A stretch of DNA of 64,000 bases from Frankia casuarinae (GCF_000013345.1 NC_007777.1:3286001-3350000); one strand, 5' to 3'; counted from the first letter of the stretch, positions 8,721-17,760 are shown. The notes: generated by a model from the sequence alone, not told the origin. Program-made: numbers and translations.

Positions 8721-9599
8721 TCAGCCCGGGGGGGCACCGGCGTCGGGGCTGAGGGCACCCCCGACCAGCAGGGAGAACAGCAGCAGCCCCAGCCCCACGC
8801 GATACAGCACGAAGGGCGCGAAACTGCGCGTCGAGATGTACCGCAGGAACCATGCGATCGCGGCGTAGCCGGTGACGAACGCCACGAATGTGGCGAGGAT
8901 CGTCGGGCCCCAGGCGACGTCGGCATCCTTCCCACCGATGGAACGCAGCTCGAAGACCCCGGACGCCAGCACCGCCGGCATCGCCAGCAGGAAGGAGTAC
9001 CGGGCCGCAGCCTCGCGAGTATAGCCGAGAAGCAGGCCCCCGCTGATCGTCGCACCGGACCGGGAGACGCCGGGGATCAGCGCGGCAGACTGAGCGAGAC
9101 CATAGAGGAGCCCGTCACGCACCGACAAGTCCTCAAGCACCTTGCGCGGGCGGAGCGGCGAATGACGACCCTGCGGCCGCCCCTTCGAGGCGTACCAGTC
9201 CGCGCCGCCCAGGATCAGGCCGAGCACGATCAGCGTCGTGGCAATCAGCCGCAGGTCGCGGAACGGACCCTCGATGGCGTCCTGCAGCGTCACCCCGAGC
9301 AGGCCGATCGGAAGGGTGCCGAGGATGACCAGCCAGCCCGTCCGGGCGTCGGGGTCCTTACGCATCTCCCGGCGGGTGAGCGAGCGCGCCCACGCCGCCA
9401 CGATGCGGGCGATGTCCCTGCGGAAGTAGATCAGCACGGCGGTCTCGGTGCCGATCTGGGTCACGGCGGTGAACGCGGCGCCCGGGTCCTCCCAGCCGGC
9501 GAGCGCGGCAGCGATGCGCAGGTGGGCGCTGGACGAGACCGGGAGAAACTCGGTGAGCCCCTGAACGAGACCGAGGACCGTTCCCTCGAAGAAGTTCAT
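8721..9599 (-). CDS. uppP: Undecaprenyl-diphosphatase
   Basis: Integral membrane enzyme (292 residues from ATG 9599) that dephosphorylates undecaprenyl pyrophosphate to recycle the lipid carrier for peptidoglycan. Signature segments are visible: LVQGLTEFLPVSSSAH near the N-terminus (catalytic Glu and Ser/His region) and PGVSRSGAT in the second half, with about eight hydrophobic helices. An in-frame GTG seven codons upstream (9620) is an alternative start. Loss of this activity sensitises cells to bacitracin (family knowledge). Confidence 0.93.
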   Translation of the reverse strand: MNFFEGTVLGLVQGLTEFLPVSSSAHLRIAAALAGWEDPGAAFTAVTQIGTETAVLIYFRRDIARIVAAWARSLTRREMRKDPDARTGWLVILGTLPIGLLGVTLQDAIEGPFRDLRLIATTLIVLGLILGGADWYASKGRPQGRHSPLRPRKVLEDLSVRDGLLYGLAQSAALIPGVSRSGATISGGLLLGYTREAAARYSFLLAMPAVLASGVFELRSIGGKDADVAWGPTILATFVAFVTGYAAIAWFLRYISTRSFAPFVLYRVGLGLLLFSLLVGGALSPDAGAPPG

Positions 9600-9840
9600 C
9601 GACGCGCCGACCTGGCCCACGAGCCAGACGAGTCCGGTTCATCCGGTCCATCCGGTCCGTTCAGCCCGTCCGGCGAGGCCGCCGGGTCCGGAGGCCACGC
9701 CGAACGACGATTGGTCTGCCGGCTCCGCGCCCGGCCTGTTCGCGTCATCCACGCATACCCGACCACGGCTTCACCGTAGCGAAGGGTGAAATGCGGGCGG
9801 ATGCTGGGTGACGGCGTCCCCGCCTTCTCCGATCCTCCGA

Positions 9841-9882
9841 CCTGGTCCGATCGACCTGGTCCGATCGACCTGGTCCGATCGG
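9841..9882. repeat. 14-bp tandem repeat, three copies
   Basis: Units 9841-9854, 9855-9868 and 9869-9882 are CCTGGTCCGATCGA with one change in the last copy. The unit is not a multiple of three, which agrees with this stretch being non-coding. Confidence 0.9.
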
Positions 9883-10060
9883 GGTTCGGCCGGATCGGGC
9901 CGAGTCCACCCCGCAGCAGGCCCCCACATGGGCTGACCTGGCGGTTCGTCGGACAGTCACGGACCGCGACAAACGAGCGGGTTCACGCTCTGGCCATACA
10001 ACCGAACGGAATCGCTCACTTTCTGTTCATCTGCGACCCGCACCGTGTCACCCGGAAGTA

Positions 10061-10113
10061 CAGACCGCCCGCCTCGTGGCGGTCTGGCGCGCCCCGACCA
10101 GGGTCGGGGCGCG
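10061..10113 (+). promoter_or_regulatory. Two consecutive strong hairpins in the leader of the small peptide gene
   Basis: First stem: CAGACCGCC (10061-10069) with 10078-10086, 8-base loop. Second stem: CGCGCCCCGAC (10088-10098) with 10103-10113, 4-base loop and 11 perfect pairs. They end about 15 bases before a GGGAGG ribosome site. The pair could be a terminator of leftward or rightward transcription, an attenuator or a structured 5' leader of the peptide gene. Confidence 0.6.
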
Positions 10114-10139
10114 ACACGGTACGCCTGGGAGGTTACACG

Positions 10140-10253
10140 ATGAGTCACCTGCTCGCGAATGTGATCATTGAAGTGGTCGGAACGGCCGTGATCCTGCTTC
10201 TGACCGGTCTGGTGCGACGCTGGCTGGGCCAACCGGCCGCTCGCCCCGCCTGA
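10140..10253 (+). CDS. Small 37-residue single-span membrane protein
   Basis: ATG 10140 is preceded by a strong ribosome site, GGGAGG, at a spacing of 7. The peptide starts MSHLLANVII, continues as one hydrophobic helix (about residues 4-24, VVGTAVILLLTGL) and ends in a short basic tail, LVRRWLGQPAARPA. This is the layout of small stress membrane proteins and of type I toxins. No homologue is recognised. The two hairpins upstream and repeats downstream make regulation by RNA structure conceivable. Confidence rests on the ribosome site and the amphipathic logic of the peptide. Confidence 0.6.
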   Translation: MSHLLANVIIEVVGTAVILLLTGLVRRWLGQPAARPA

Positions 10254-10376
10254 TCCGACCCAACCCGACCTGATCCAAACCGACCCAACCCGACCTGATC
10301 CGACCCGACCTGCCCCGCCGCCGGTCCGGCCCGTCCTGGACATCCGGGACCAGTGCCGGCCGGACGGACGACACGA

Positions 10377-10610
10377 TCAGTCATGCGGCCTGGAGGTCCG
10401 GGACGCGGTTCTGGAGGGCTGCGTACCACCGTCCGGATTGTCCCGAAAATCGGGATCTCCCACGTGGGCGAACGGTAAGGCGACCGAATCACGGTAACAA
10501 GTCGGCGTCGCACCATACAGCCGTTTGAATTCTCGACAGAAGTGACTCGTGTCCGCAAAACCCCAACGGCTGGCGATCGCCTGAATGGAGCATGATCCCT
10601 CGATCAGGTC
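10377..10610 (-). pseudogene. AraC-family regulator, C-terminal part cut off by the insertion sequence
   Basis: This segment encodes the second half of an AraC/XylS DNA-binding domain: IQAIASRWGFADTSHFCREF, then KRLYGATPTCYRDS and a short tail. It has no start of its own; the open frame begins inside the insertion sequence. Joined at the target duplication to the N-terminal part (12246-13062), it restores one continuous frame, RRDLI|EGSCSIQ, giving a 346-residue regulator. See the insertion sequence entry. Confidence 0.9.
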
Positions 10611-10629
10611 CAGGGTGACCCGCAAAGTC
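10601..10629. repeat. Left target duplication and terminal inverted repeat of the ISAs1 element
   Basis: CGATCAGGTC (10601-10610) is the target duplication and CAGGGTGACCCGCAAAGTC (10611-10629) the 19-base inverted repeat. Both recur exactly at the right end (12227-12255). Confidence 0.95.
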
Positions 10630-12245
10630 ATTGATGCAGGTCAGCGGGGTTGTCGAGAGTGAGGATGGCCAGGAGCAGGGCGTTGTCGTGTCGGATTCTG
10701 CGGATGGTCGGGGCGATGCGGTTATGGCCAGCGAGGCGAATCAGCCCGATGATCAGGTTACGGAGTGTGGTCATGATGCGGGGCAGTGGGCCGGTCCGAA
10801 CCCGCGAGGCATCCTCACGGAACGTCACATCGCGCACCCAGTGGACCTTGTTCTCGATCGTCCAATGCCCTCGGGCGTAGCCCGCGAGATCAGCGGGTGT
10901 GACCGCGTCGAGGGTGAGGCTCGTCAGGACGTGGACCGTGACAGTGCTCGGGATCGTCCGGGTGACCCGGGCCCGGCCCGTGCCGGTGGTCACGGTCCGC
11001 CGGACATGACGGCGGATCCGCGCCACGGTGCGGGCATGGGGATAGCGGGCACGGATCGCCTCGCTGGCCTGGGCCAGCTGGATGGTGCGTCGTTCGAACC
11101 GTCCATGGGCCCTGCCCTCGGCGCTGTGCCCGATCGGGATCTTCGTCCAGTCGGTCGCCTGGTGGCAGTCGACCGACAACGCCGGGGTGTTCGCCTTCAC
11201 CGTGAACACGAAGTGCGCTCCCAGCTCGGTGACGATCAGGTCGGCGTGGGCGCGGGTCGTGTGCAACGCATCAGCGGTCACCACCACCCCATCCAGCGGA
11301 TCATGGGAATGCAGTTCGCGGAGCAGCGGTGCGAACGCGGTGACCTCGTTCGTCTTCGCGCCGACCTCATGCTCGGCGAGCACCACACCCGTGCCGTGTT
11401 CGGCGACCGCGAGCAGGTGCGGTGCCCGCCCCTCAGGCCCAGCCGCGCCACGCAGGGTCTTCCCGTCGACCGCGACCACCCGCCGCCCACCACCACGGGC
11501 CTGGCGGGCGCGGGCCGCGGCGAACATCCCGACCGCCCTCGCCAGCGCCGAGCTGTCCACCGCGGACAGGACCCGGATCATCGTGTCCACCGACGGTGCC
11601 TGCGGCTGCCCGGTCACCGGATGGACCCGCGCCCCGAGAGCGGTCAGGACCTGCGTCGGGGCGTGCGCAGCCCAGGCCGCGATCTCCTCCACCGACTTCT
11701 CCCCCGCGGCGACCGCTGCGGCGGACAGTCCCAGGATCACCGGGAGCCGGTGACGTATCCCTCGCGGGTCCCGCGGGTCAGGCACCCCGGCGAGTACGTC
11801 GGCGAGCCCCTGCACCTCACCGCCGTGCGCCCCCAGGACCCGCAGCGACCGCCGCATCCGGACCAGCTGCCCCGACCCGGCCTGTCCGAGATCGGTGGGA
11901 GTGACGGGCATGCGAGACTGGACCGGCAACGGGGCTCCCTACGGCTGGTGATCTAGGCAATCCCCGTCCTACCGGGACCCCGTTGCCTCACCGCAGCCAC
12001 CCTCACCGTGGTGGCCCGCCGTTGTTCCCCCGGACCCCACGGCCCCACCGCCCCACCCACCCCACCGGCTGTCACAGAACGTCATCGGTGGCGTTTCCGC
12101 CGGCGCCGGAACCCACCCTCACACGCGCTACTCACAGCGACGAAACAGCAGCCGGGCCCGGATCCTCACACCACCACCGGCCCCAGCCCCCCGCACCCCG
12201 TCTCACACCGTCTACCTGCACAAACAGACTTTGCGGGTCACCCTG
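10611..12245 (-). mobile_element. Complete ISAs1-family insertion sequence, 1635 bp
   Basis: Bounded by perfect 19-base inverted repeats (10611-10629 and 12227-12245) and flanked by an identical 10-base direct repeat, CGATCAGGTC. This target-duplication length is normal for ISAs1. It carries one intact transposase on the minus strand whose stop codon overlaps the left repeat by two bases. About 300 non-coding bases precede the transposase at its right end. The element interrupts an AraC-family gene, and precise removal restores that gene's frame. The intact ends, duplication and transposase indicate a recent insertion that may still be mobile. Confidence 0.96.
10628..11911 (-). CDS. ISAs1-family transposase
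   Basis: DDE transposase of about 428 residues. The N-terminal domain carries the DUF4277/DDE_Tnp_1-associated pattern (LADVLAGVPDPRDPRGIRH). Catalytic acids are in VAVDGKTLRG, VVTADALHT and the HWTIENKVHWVRDVTFREDAS segment, where the YREK-like E region lies. No frameshift or stop is present, so it should be active. ATG 11911 is chosen; TTG 11929 is an in-frame alternative. Confidence 0.95.
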   Translation of the reverse strand: MPVTPTDLGQAGSGQLVRMRRSLRVLGAHGGEVQGLADVLAGVPDPRDPRGIRHRLPVILGLSAAAVAAGEKSVEEIAAWAAHAPTQVLTALGARVHPVTGQPQAPSVDTMIRVLSAVDSSALARAVGMFAAARARQARGGGRRVVAVDGKTLRGAAGPEGRAPHLLAVAEHGTGVVLAEHEVGAKTNEVTAFAPLLRELHSHDPLDGVVVTADALHTTRAHADLIVTELGAHFVFTVKANTPALSVDCHQATDWTKIPIGHSAEGRAHGRFERRTIQLAQASEAIRARYPHARTVARIRRHVRRTVTTGTGRARVTRTIPSTVTVHVLTSLTLDAVTPADLAGYARGHWTIENKVHWVRDVTFREDASRVRTGPLPRIMTTLRNLIIGLIRLAGHNRIAPTIRRIRHDNALLLAILTLDNPADLHQ

Positions 12246-12255
12246 CGATCAGGTC
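12227..12255. repeat. Right terminal inverted repeat and target duplication of the ISAs1 element
   Basis: 12227-12245 is the exact reverse complement of the left inverted repeat, and 12246-12255 repeats CGATCAGGTC. The first codons of the element read into the interrupted AraC gene create its premature TGA at 12238. Confidence 0.95.
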
Positions 12256-13062
12256 CCGGCGGGCTCGTGCGAGTCGCTGGGAGCGGACGACGGCGCTGTA
12301 GCTGTTTCCTGTCGCGGCGAAGCTGCGCTGCAGCGTGCGGACAGACACACACTGCGCAGCGGCCGCCGCGGCGGCGCTGACGTCGCGGTGGCCAAGGTTT
12401 CGAGCTATCCAGCGTTCCACTGCGAGCCGCAGCGCTTCCCCAGTGATCGCACTCGTGAACGTGGCCTCGGGGCGCACCGCCGCGGCCACCAGCTCCAATG
12501 CCGCGTTGCGGGCCGCCGTTATGGTGGGGGCGGGAACCTCGTGCGGGAGGCCGGCAAGTGATGCGACATAGCTGCGCAACAACCTAATCGCGGGAGCGTT
12601 CACATCCACCACGAGGTCGGCTTCCAACCACGGGCTCTCCAAGACCTCTTCCAGCGCCACTCTCGGGATTACCAGGGTAATTTTGCGGAAGTGCTCGACA
12701 ACTTCGAACCGCACCTTTTGCATGCTGTTCCAGATGACGAAGCTTCCTGGAGTGACAACAATCTTCTTGTCCTCGATGGCAAGCCGTTCAGTCCCAGCGG
12801 TAGCGAAGAATATCGCGATATTGTCCTCGCTGGTCCGGCTGATCAGATTTCGACTACGTTCACCCCTGCACGGATCACATGCGATATCCAGCAGCGCGAT
12901 GTCATCGAACCAGCGACGCTCAATCGAGGCACGGTAGGGTAATCGCCCTGGAGGAACATCAGTGTGGAATGGCGTCACCGCGCTGCCCAGGATCTCCTCC
13001 CAGCGTCCAGGACGGTCGCGATGGGGTACATCGACGAGGTCGTACGTCTCGTAGATTCGCAT
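12246..13062 (-). pseudogene. AraC-family regulator, N-terminal part interrupted by the insertion sequence
   Basis: Starts at ATG 13062 behind TAGGAGG. Residues 1-170 are the AraC-binding-like sensor domain (for example DNIAIFFATAGTERLAIEDKK). The first DNA-binding helices begin near VSVRTLQRSFAATGNSYSAVV and the frame is cut after RRDLI by the ISAs1 element, ending two residues later. The second DNA-binding helix is on the far side (10377-10610), so the truncated product should not bind its operator normally. The neighbouring cupin dioxygenase gene, 244 bases upstream on the same strand, is a likely former target. Confidence 0.92.
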
Positions 13063-13306
13063 GATGGCCTCCTACCGGGAACCTGGGCCGCCGCGCCCGC
13101 AAGCATAAGCAGTGGGAAGACGTGGGGGAAGCCCAGGTAAGTCGCGATAGCGGAATCCACGCTCGTGGTGTACGAATAGCGACCGGCTGGCGACTCGTCG
13201 AAGGCGAGGGTCGCACAAGGCTCACCAGGGTGGCCAGGGTGGCCGGTGGGACTCGCAAGGCTTACTGGTGGGACCAGCGTGATCACCGGCCCCACCAACC
13301 GACTGG

Positions 13307-13795
13307 CTACGAGAGGGCGAAGCTGGTCAGGTCAACCGGTATGATCCCGTGCTTCCTGCAGTACTCGTTGTATCGTTCGGCGAACGTATGGGCCTGCTCG
13401 ATGCCTATGATCTCGTCGCTTGGGCCGAGGAAAGCAATAGCTCCTTCAACCGAGATGAACACCTCGATGCCCTCGTCAGGCTCCACAATGAACGTGTGCC
13501 TGCTGTTGGCGACCTCGTACACGAAGTCACCCGGCCCCGACACCCAGGCGTGCTCCGCGTACCGCCATTTCCCTCGAACGGTGTAGACAAGCACGCGGCC
13601 ATAATGGTCGTGCACACCCAGCGAAGCTCCCCCCGGCGCCCGCAGAAGCATTTGCGTCTCGCTCTTGATCAGATCCACATGAAGGATCTTTAATTCCACC
13701 TCGTTCGTGTAAGGCGTGAACGGAACCCAGGGAAGATCATCGACTCCCGTGTACGTTGGAGCGAAATGTTGGAGGGGATTGACCAGTGTCGTCAT
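13307..13795 (-). CDS. Cupin dioxygenase of the 2,4'-dihydroxyacetophenone dioxygenase type
   Basis: A 162-residue single-domain cupin starting at the second ATG (13795), placed 6 bases after GAGGAG. The metal site is suggested by VHDHYGRVLVYTVRG (two His and a downstream acidic residue) and by the second motif SGPGDFVYEVANSRHTF. This matches the ChrR-like/DAD family, whose members cleave C-C bonds of aryl ketones or diketones with a non-haem metal. The actual substrate is inferred only from family. It is transcribed away from the PucR regulator and towards the broken AraC regulator. Confidence 0.72.
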   Translation of the reverse strand: MTTLVNPLQHFAPTYTGVDDLPWVPFTPYTNEVELKILHVDLIKSETQMLLRAPGGASLGVHDHYGRVLVYTVRGKWRYAEHAWVSGPGDFVYEVANSRHTFIVEPDEGIEVFISVEGAIAFLGPSDEIIGIEQAHTFAERYNEYCRKHGIIPVDLTSFALS

Positions 13796-14025
13796 CTGCA
13801 TCTCCTCGGGTGGCTGTCGTCGATCCCTGCCTTCGGAATCGTCTGGATCCGGCGGGGAACAGCCGGCTAGGCGAGCGGTAGGGTTTGATTCTGGACCCAC
13901 CAAAAGATCCGAGATAGAACAGCGGTGACAGATCCCTGAACATACGCGACAAGCGCGGGTGCCACGCGCGCCATTGGGGCGCGGACCGGGGTGCCGATGA
14001 CACCGCCGGGCAGGATAATCCCCTG

Positions 14026-15180
14026 ATGATGCGGATGTCCGACGACCGTGTGCGAGAACTCACCGCTGCGCTGGAACACGACGAGGGACTGGTGGATCCC
14101 ACGATCAAGCGTGTCCGGCGCGAGATCCCGGCCTATGAGGTGGTCCCGACCGAGGCGCTGGTGACGAGCATCCACCGCAACGTCGTGCTGGCGTGCCGCA
14201 CCCTGCGGGCGGGCGTCGTGCCGCCGAGCTCGGAGATCTGGCAGGCCGAGCGCACAACGCTGGAACGGCTCCGGCAGGGCGTGCCGATCGAGGACATCAT
14301 GGGCGGCTTCCGCATCTGCATAGCGAGTATCCAGGACCGGCTGGTGGATCGCGCCCAGGAGTTCGGGGTCGACCACCCCGAGTCGCTCACTCTCACCTCG
14401 CTGCTGTGGAAGCTGAGTGACGTGTTCTCCGCTCGTGCGGCGAGCGCCTACCGTGAGTACGGCCTGTCGCATGCGGTGGCGGACCGAAGGCGCAGGGACG
14501 AATGGCTCGCCGGGCTGCTCGCCGGCACCCTGTCTCCGACGCAGATTGAGCAGGGGTGCATCCGCTACCACGTGCGGCGCGACACACGCCTGCGGGCGGT
14601 GTGCACTGCCACCCTGTCGGAAGCGGAGCTGGACCAGGCCCTCAACCTGATCAACCAGGGGTGCCGGCGCAGCAACATGGTCCTGCTCCTGGTGCCCTCC
14701 CAAGGCCGGCTCGTGGGGATCGTGTCGGGGCCGCCACCCGCGGTCCCGGGGCTGCTGGTCGCCGCCGGGCCCGAGGGGCCGCTGGGCCGGGTCGCGGCGT
14801 CCTTCTCGGTGGCCAACGACGTATTGGCCGCGGCCCGACTGCGCCACGACGAGGGCGTGCACACCCTCGAGAGCCTCGGCTGGCGGGTGGCCGTGCCGCG
14901 TGCGGCGGACGTGACCGCACTGATGCGGGCCCGCTACCTCCAGCCGCTCCGGGACACCGGTGCGTTCGGGGAGGAAGTCGTCGAGTCGCTCCGCTGCTAC
15001 CTGGCCAATGGCCGTAACATCCCGCGGACCGCCGAGGCGCTGCATGTACACGTCAACACGCTGCGCTACCGACTAGCCCGGTTCGAGGAGCTGACCGGGC
15101 GGTCCCTGGACGACACCGACACCCTGGTGGAACTGTCCTGGGCCTTCCATGCGGAGACGGCAGCCCCGCCGGTTTCGTAG
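14026..15180 (+). CDS. PucR/CdaR-family transcriptional regulator
   Basis: A 384-residue regulator with an N-terminal sensor region (about 1-160), a GGDEF-like degenerate middle domain (about 170-280) and a C-terminal PucR helix-turn-helix. The DNA-binding segment is NIPRTAEALHVHVNTLRYRL followed by ARFEELTGRSLDD near the end, which is diagnostic of the family. PucR proteins control purine or small-acid catabolic genes in response to metabolites. It is divergent from the cupin gene and followed 158 bases later by a metabolite:proton symporter, so it may control both. Confidence 0.9.
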   Translation: MMRMSDDRVRELTAALEHDEGLVDPTIKRVRREIPAYEVVPTEALVTSIHRNVVLACRTLRAGVVPPSSEIWQAERTTLERLRQGVPIEDIMGGFRICIASIQDRLVDRAQEFGVDHPESLTLTSLLWKLSDVFSARAASAYREYGLSHAVADRRRRDEWLAGLLAGTLSPTQIEQGCIRYHVRRDTRLRAVCTATLSEAELDQALNLINQGCRRSNMVLLLVPSQGRLVGIVSGPPPAVPGLLVAAGPEGPLGRVAASFSVANDVLAAARLRHDEGVHTLESLGWRVAVPRAADVTALMRARYLQPLRDTGAFGEEVVESLRCYLANGRNIPRTAEALHVHVNTLRYRLARFEELTGRSLDDTDTLVELSWAFHAETAAPPVS

Positions 15181-15338
15181 CCGCGTACGAAGCGAAGGGC
15201 GCCGCGTTGGCATCCCGCCCGTAGCCTTCGATGTGTCGCACGCCACATCCTGTTGGAAATTCGTACCCGTTACCGGGCCCATCAGAGCTCGACGTTCCGA
15301 GCTGGTGGTCTCGGCCCCGCCCAACAGGGGAGCAACCC

Positions 15339-16637
15339 ATGACCGCTTCGATGACAGCAACAACCGGCCTCCGGGAGCGGACCAACCACTATCGGCAGCT
15401 CCTGGCCGCCTCCGTCGGCAACGCCGTCGAATGGTTCGACTGGTACATCTACTCGATGCTTGCGGTGTACTTCTCCACGCAGTTCTTCCCGGCCAGCCCG
15501 GGAGGCAGCCTGGTGCCGCTGATGTCGACCTTAGCGATCTTCGCCGTCGGATTCTTCGCCCGCCCGGTCGGAGCGCTGATCCTCGGGATTCTCGCCGACC
15601 GGATCGGCCGCCGCAGGACGCTCAGCACCACGATTATGGGCATGGGCCTGGGCAGTCTCATCATCGGGCTTGCCCCCACCTACAAGCAGGTCGGGGTCGC
15701 CGCCCCGGCACTGCTCCTGCTGGCCCGGCTGATCCAGGGTGCCTCCGCGGGGGGCGAGTATGCCGCGGGAAGCGCGTTTCTCATCGAGTCCGCGCCGGCT
15801 GGCCGTCGGGGACTGTACTCGAGCTTCTTCTACATCAGTGCGACCTCGGCCAACCTGGCGGCGATCGGGATCAGCGCCTTACTCGCCAGCACGCTGGACT
15901 CGCAGAACATGACCAGCTGGGGCTGGAGGATCCCCTTCCTGCTCGGCTCGGTCGCGGCCATGGTCGGCATGTGGATCCGGACGCACGCCAAGGAGACCCT
16001 CACCCAGACGGCGGACGAGCCGGCCGGTGCCCGTCGTGCCGACATGTTCGAGTTCCTCCGCCGGCACCCCAGGGAATCCCTCCAGGTGTTCGGGCTGACC
16101 GCGGCCCCGGCCCTGGTGTTCTATGTATGGACCGCCTATCTGCCGACGTACGCGAACATCACGGTGGGCTCCAACCTCAAGCACGGCCTGCTCTCCGGTG
16201 TCGTCGCGCTGACCATCTTCCTCGCCCTGCAGCCGGTCTTCGGAGCGATCTCGGACCGCGTCGGCAGGCGGCCGATGCTGCTCATCTTCGGCACCTTCTT
16301 CGTGGTCGGCACGGTTCCGATGCTGGCCCTACTGGACGGCTCGACCACCAGACTGCTCCTGGTTCAGATCATGGGGCTGGTGTTCCTCGCCTGCTGGTCG
16401 TGCATCTCGAGCGCGGTGGTCGCCGAGCTGTTCCCGGCGCGCCTGCGCAGCTCCGGTATCGGGTTCCCCTATGCGCTCTCCGTCGCCCTCTTCGGCGGCA
16501 CCGGCCCCTACGTCGCCACCTACCTCGTGGACATCGGCCACGCCGCCTCCTTCGGCTGGTACGTCACCGCCGTCGCCCTGGTCAGCACCGTGGTCTTCAG
16601 CCGGCTCCCCGAGACCGCGCACCGGCCCCTGCACTGA
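15339..16637 (+). CDS. MFS transporter, metabolite:proton symporter family
   Basis: 432 residues from ATG 15339, with AGGGGAG upstream. GNAVEWFDWYIYS in the first helix and the loop ADRIGRRRTLS identify the metabolite:H+ symporter (MHS) branch, which imports dicarboxylates, aromatic acids or osmolytes. Twelve hydrophobic segments are visible, with a longer loop after helix 6 (RTHAKETLTQTADEP). Its placement between PucR and malyl-CoA enzymes suggests uptake of a small organic acid. That is inference from context. Confidence 0.9.
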   Translation: MTASMTATTGLRERTNHYRQLLAASVGNAVEWFDWYIYSMLAVYFSTQFFPASPGGSLVPLMSTLAIFAVGFFARPVGALILGILADRIGRRRTLSTTIMGMGLGSLIIGLAPTYKQVGVAAPALLLLARLIQGASAGGEYAAGSAFLIESAPAGRRGLYSSFFYISATSANLAAIGISALLASTLDSQNMTSWGWRIPFLLGSVAAMVGMWIRTHAKETLTQTADEPAGARRADMFEFLRRHPRESLQVFGLTAAPALVFYVWTAYLPTYANITVGSNLKHGLLSGVVALTIFLALQPVFGAISDRVGRRPMLLIFGTFFVVGTVPMLALLDGSTTRLLLVQIMGLVFLACWSCISSAVVAELFPARLRSSGIGFPYALSVALFGGTGPYVATYLVDIGHAASFGWYVTAVALVSTVVFSRLPETAHRPLH

Positions 16638-16660
16638 CCGACAGGAGACATCGCCCGCGA

Positions 16661-16692
16661 GTCCGAGCGTCCGAGCGTCCGAGCGTCCGAGC
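16661..16692. repeat. 8-bp tandem repeat, four copies
   Basis: Four copies of GTCCGAGC just after the transporter stop. The unit would break a reading frame, and the stretch is intergenic. Confidence 0.9.
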
Positions 16693-16727
16693 GTCCGGAT
16701 CACGCTGGCAGGGAACGGTGGTGGCTT

Positions 16728-16754
16728 CCACCGCGGTGGCTTCCACCGCGGTGG
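16728..16754. terminator. Twin palindromes between convergent genes
   Basis: CCACCGCGGTGG occurs at 16728-16739 and again at 16743-16754. Each copy is self-complementary, and the two can also pair with each other. Lying between the convergent transporter and thioesterase genes, they are a candidate bidirectional terminator. Confidence 0.5.
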
Positions 16755-16818
16755 AGGGGCTGTCGCATCCCTACAGCCGTCGAAGCGGCCAGAACGGTCA
16801 CCGCCAGAACGGTCACCG

Positions 16819-17760
16819 TCAGGAGGCCGCCTGGCCGTCGGCCAGACCCGCGATGGCCGCGCTGACGGCGAGAATCCGGCGCGCGTTGTCGACGTGCAGG
16901 TTCTCGATCAGCCGGCCGTCGACGGTCGCCACTCCGCGGCCCTCGCGTAGCGCCTCCTCCCAGACCCGCACGATCTCCGCGGCCTGCGCGACCTGGGCCT
17001 CAGTGGGTGAGAACGTGCGGTTACACGTCTCGATCTGGTTGGGGTGGATAAGCGTCTTACCGTCGAAGCCCATCTCGCGGCCCTGGCGGCATTCCGCCGC
17101 GAAGCCGTCGGCGTCGCGGATGTCGTTGTAGACACCGTCGAGGATCACGGTTCCACTCGCGCGCGCGGCCAGCAGACACAGCCCCAGGCCGGTCAGCAGC
17201 GGGGCGCGGCCGGGCACGAATTCGGCACGCAGCTCGTTGGCCAGGTCGTTGGTGCCCATCACGAGGACGGTGAGCCGCGGCGACGCCTGGGCGATCTCCT
17301 GGGCGCGCAGGATGGCACCAGGTGTCTCCACCATCGCCCATATCATGGTGCGGTCCGGCGCGCCGGCCGCTTCGAGCCCTTTTTCGATCGCGTGGACGTC
17401 CGACGGCGACTCGACCTTCGGCACCACGACGGCGTCCGGGCCCACCCGTCCCGCGGCGCGCAGGTCGTCGGCATGCCAGGAGCTGCCGCGGGCGTTGACG
17501 CGAACCGTGACCTCCCGGTGGCCGTAGGCGGCATCGGCCACCGCCGCGCAGACCTGCTCCCGGGCGCGCTCCTTGGCGACGGGCGCCACCGCGTCCTCGA
17601 GGTCCAGGATGAGCGCGTCGGCCGGCAGATTCCTGGCCTTCTCCATGGCGCGCTCGTTGGCCCCGGGCATGTAGAGGACGGAACGCCGCGGACGGTACGC
17701 GGCGGGTGGGCGGCCCGCGGACGGGGAACCCGGGGAACCCGCGGCCGCGGTGCCGGTCAT
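16819..17760 (-). CDS. CitE-like CoA-ester lyase, (3S)-malyl-CoA thioesterase type
   Basis: 313 residues of the HpcH/HpaI-CitE TIM-barrel family: RRSVLYMPGANERAMEKA, LILDLEDAVAP (metal Asp), WAMVETPGAI (metal Glu) and the C-terminal GFDGKTLIHPNQI. CitE-like proteins lyse or hydrolyse malyl-CoA and related esters. The downstream position in a two-gene unit after a longer malyl-CoA lyase resembles the Mcl1/Mcl2 division in the ethylmalonyl-CoA pathway, where the shorter enzyme is a thioesterase. The start codon overlaps the upstream stop by 4 bases (ATGA), implying translational coupling. Confidence 0.82.
   Translation of the reverse strand: MTGTAAAGSPGSPSAGRPPAAYRPRRSVLYMPGANERAMEKARNLPADALILDLEDAVAPVAKERAREQVCAAVADAAYGHREVTVRVNARGSSWHADDLRAAGRVGPDAVVVPKVESPSDVHAIEKGLEAAGAPDRTMIWAMVETPGAILRAQEIAQASPRLTVLVMGTNDLANELRAEFVPGRAPLLTGLGLCLLAARASGTVILDGVYNDIRDADGFAAECRQGREMGFDGKTLIHPNQIETCNRTFSPTEAQVAQAAEIVRVWEEALREGRGVATVDGRLIENLHVDNARRILAVSAAIAGLADGQAAS

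Larger units (their letters stand above)
9600..10139. other. 540-base region upstream of uppP with repeats and hairpins
   Basis: No conventional gene is recognised. The region holds three 14-base units (CCTGGTCCGATCGA type) at 9841-9882, and two adjacent hairpins at 10061-10113 directly before a small membrane peptide gene. The uppP promoter must lie near its right side. Confidence 0.6.

Noticed and set aside
10377-10631. Separate small gene encoding an AraC-like DNA-binding domain
   Set aside because: Its start lies inside the insertion sequence; it is the cut-off end of the interrupted regulator.
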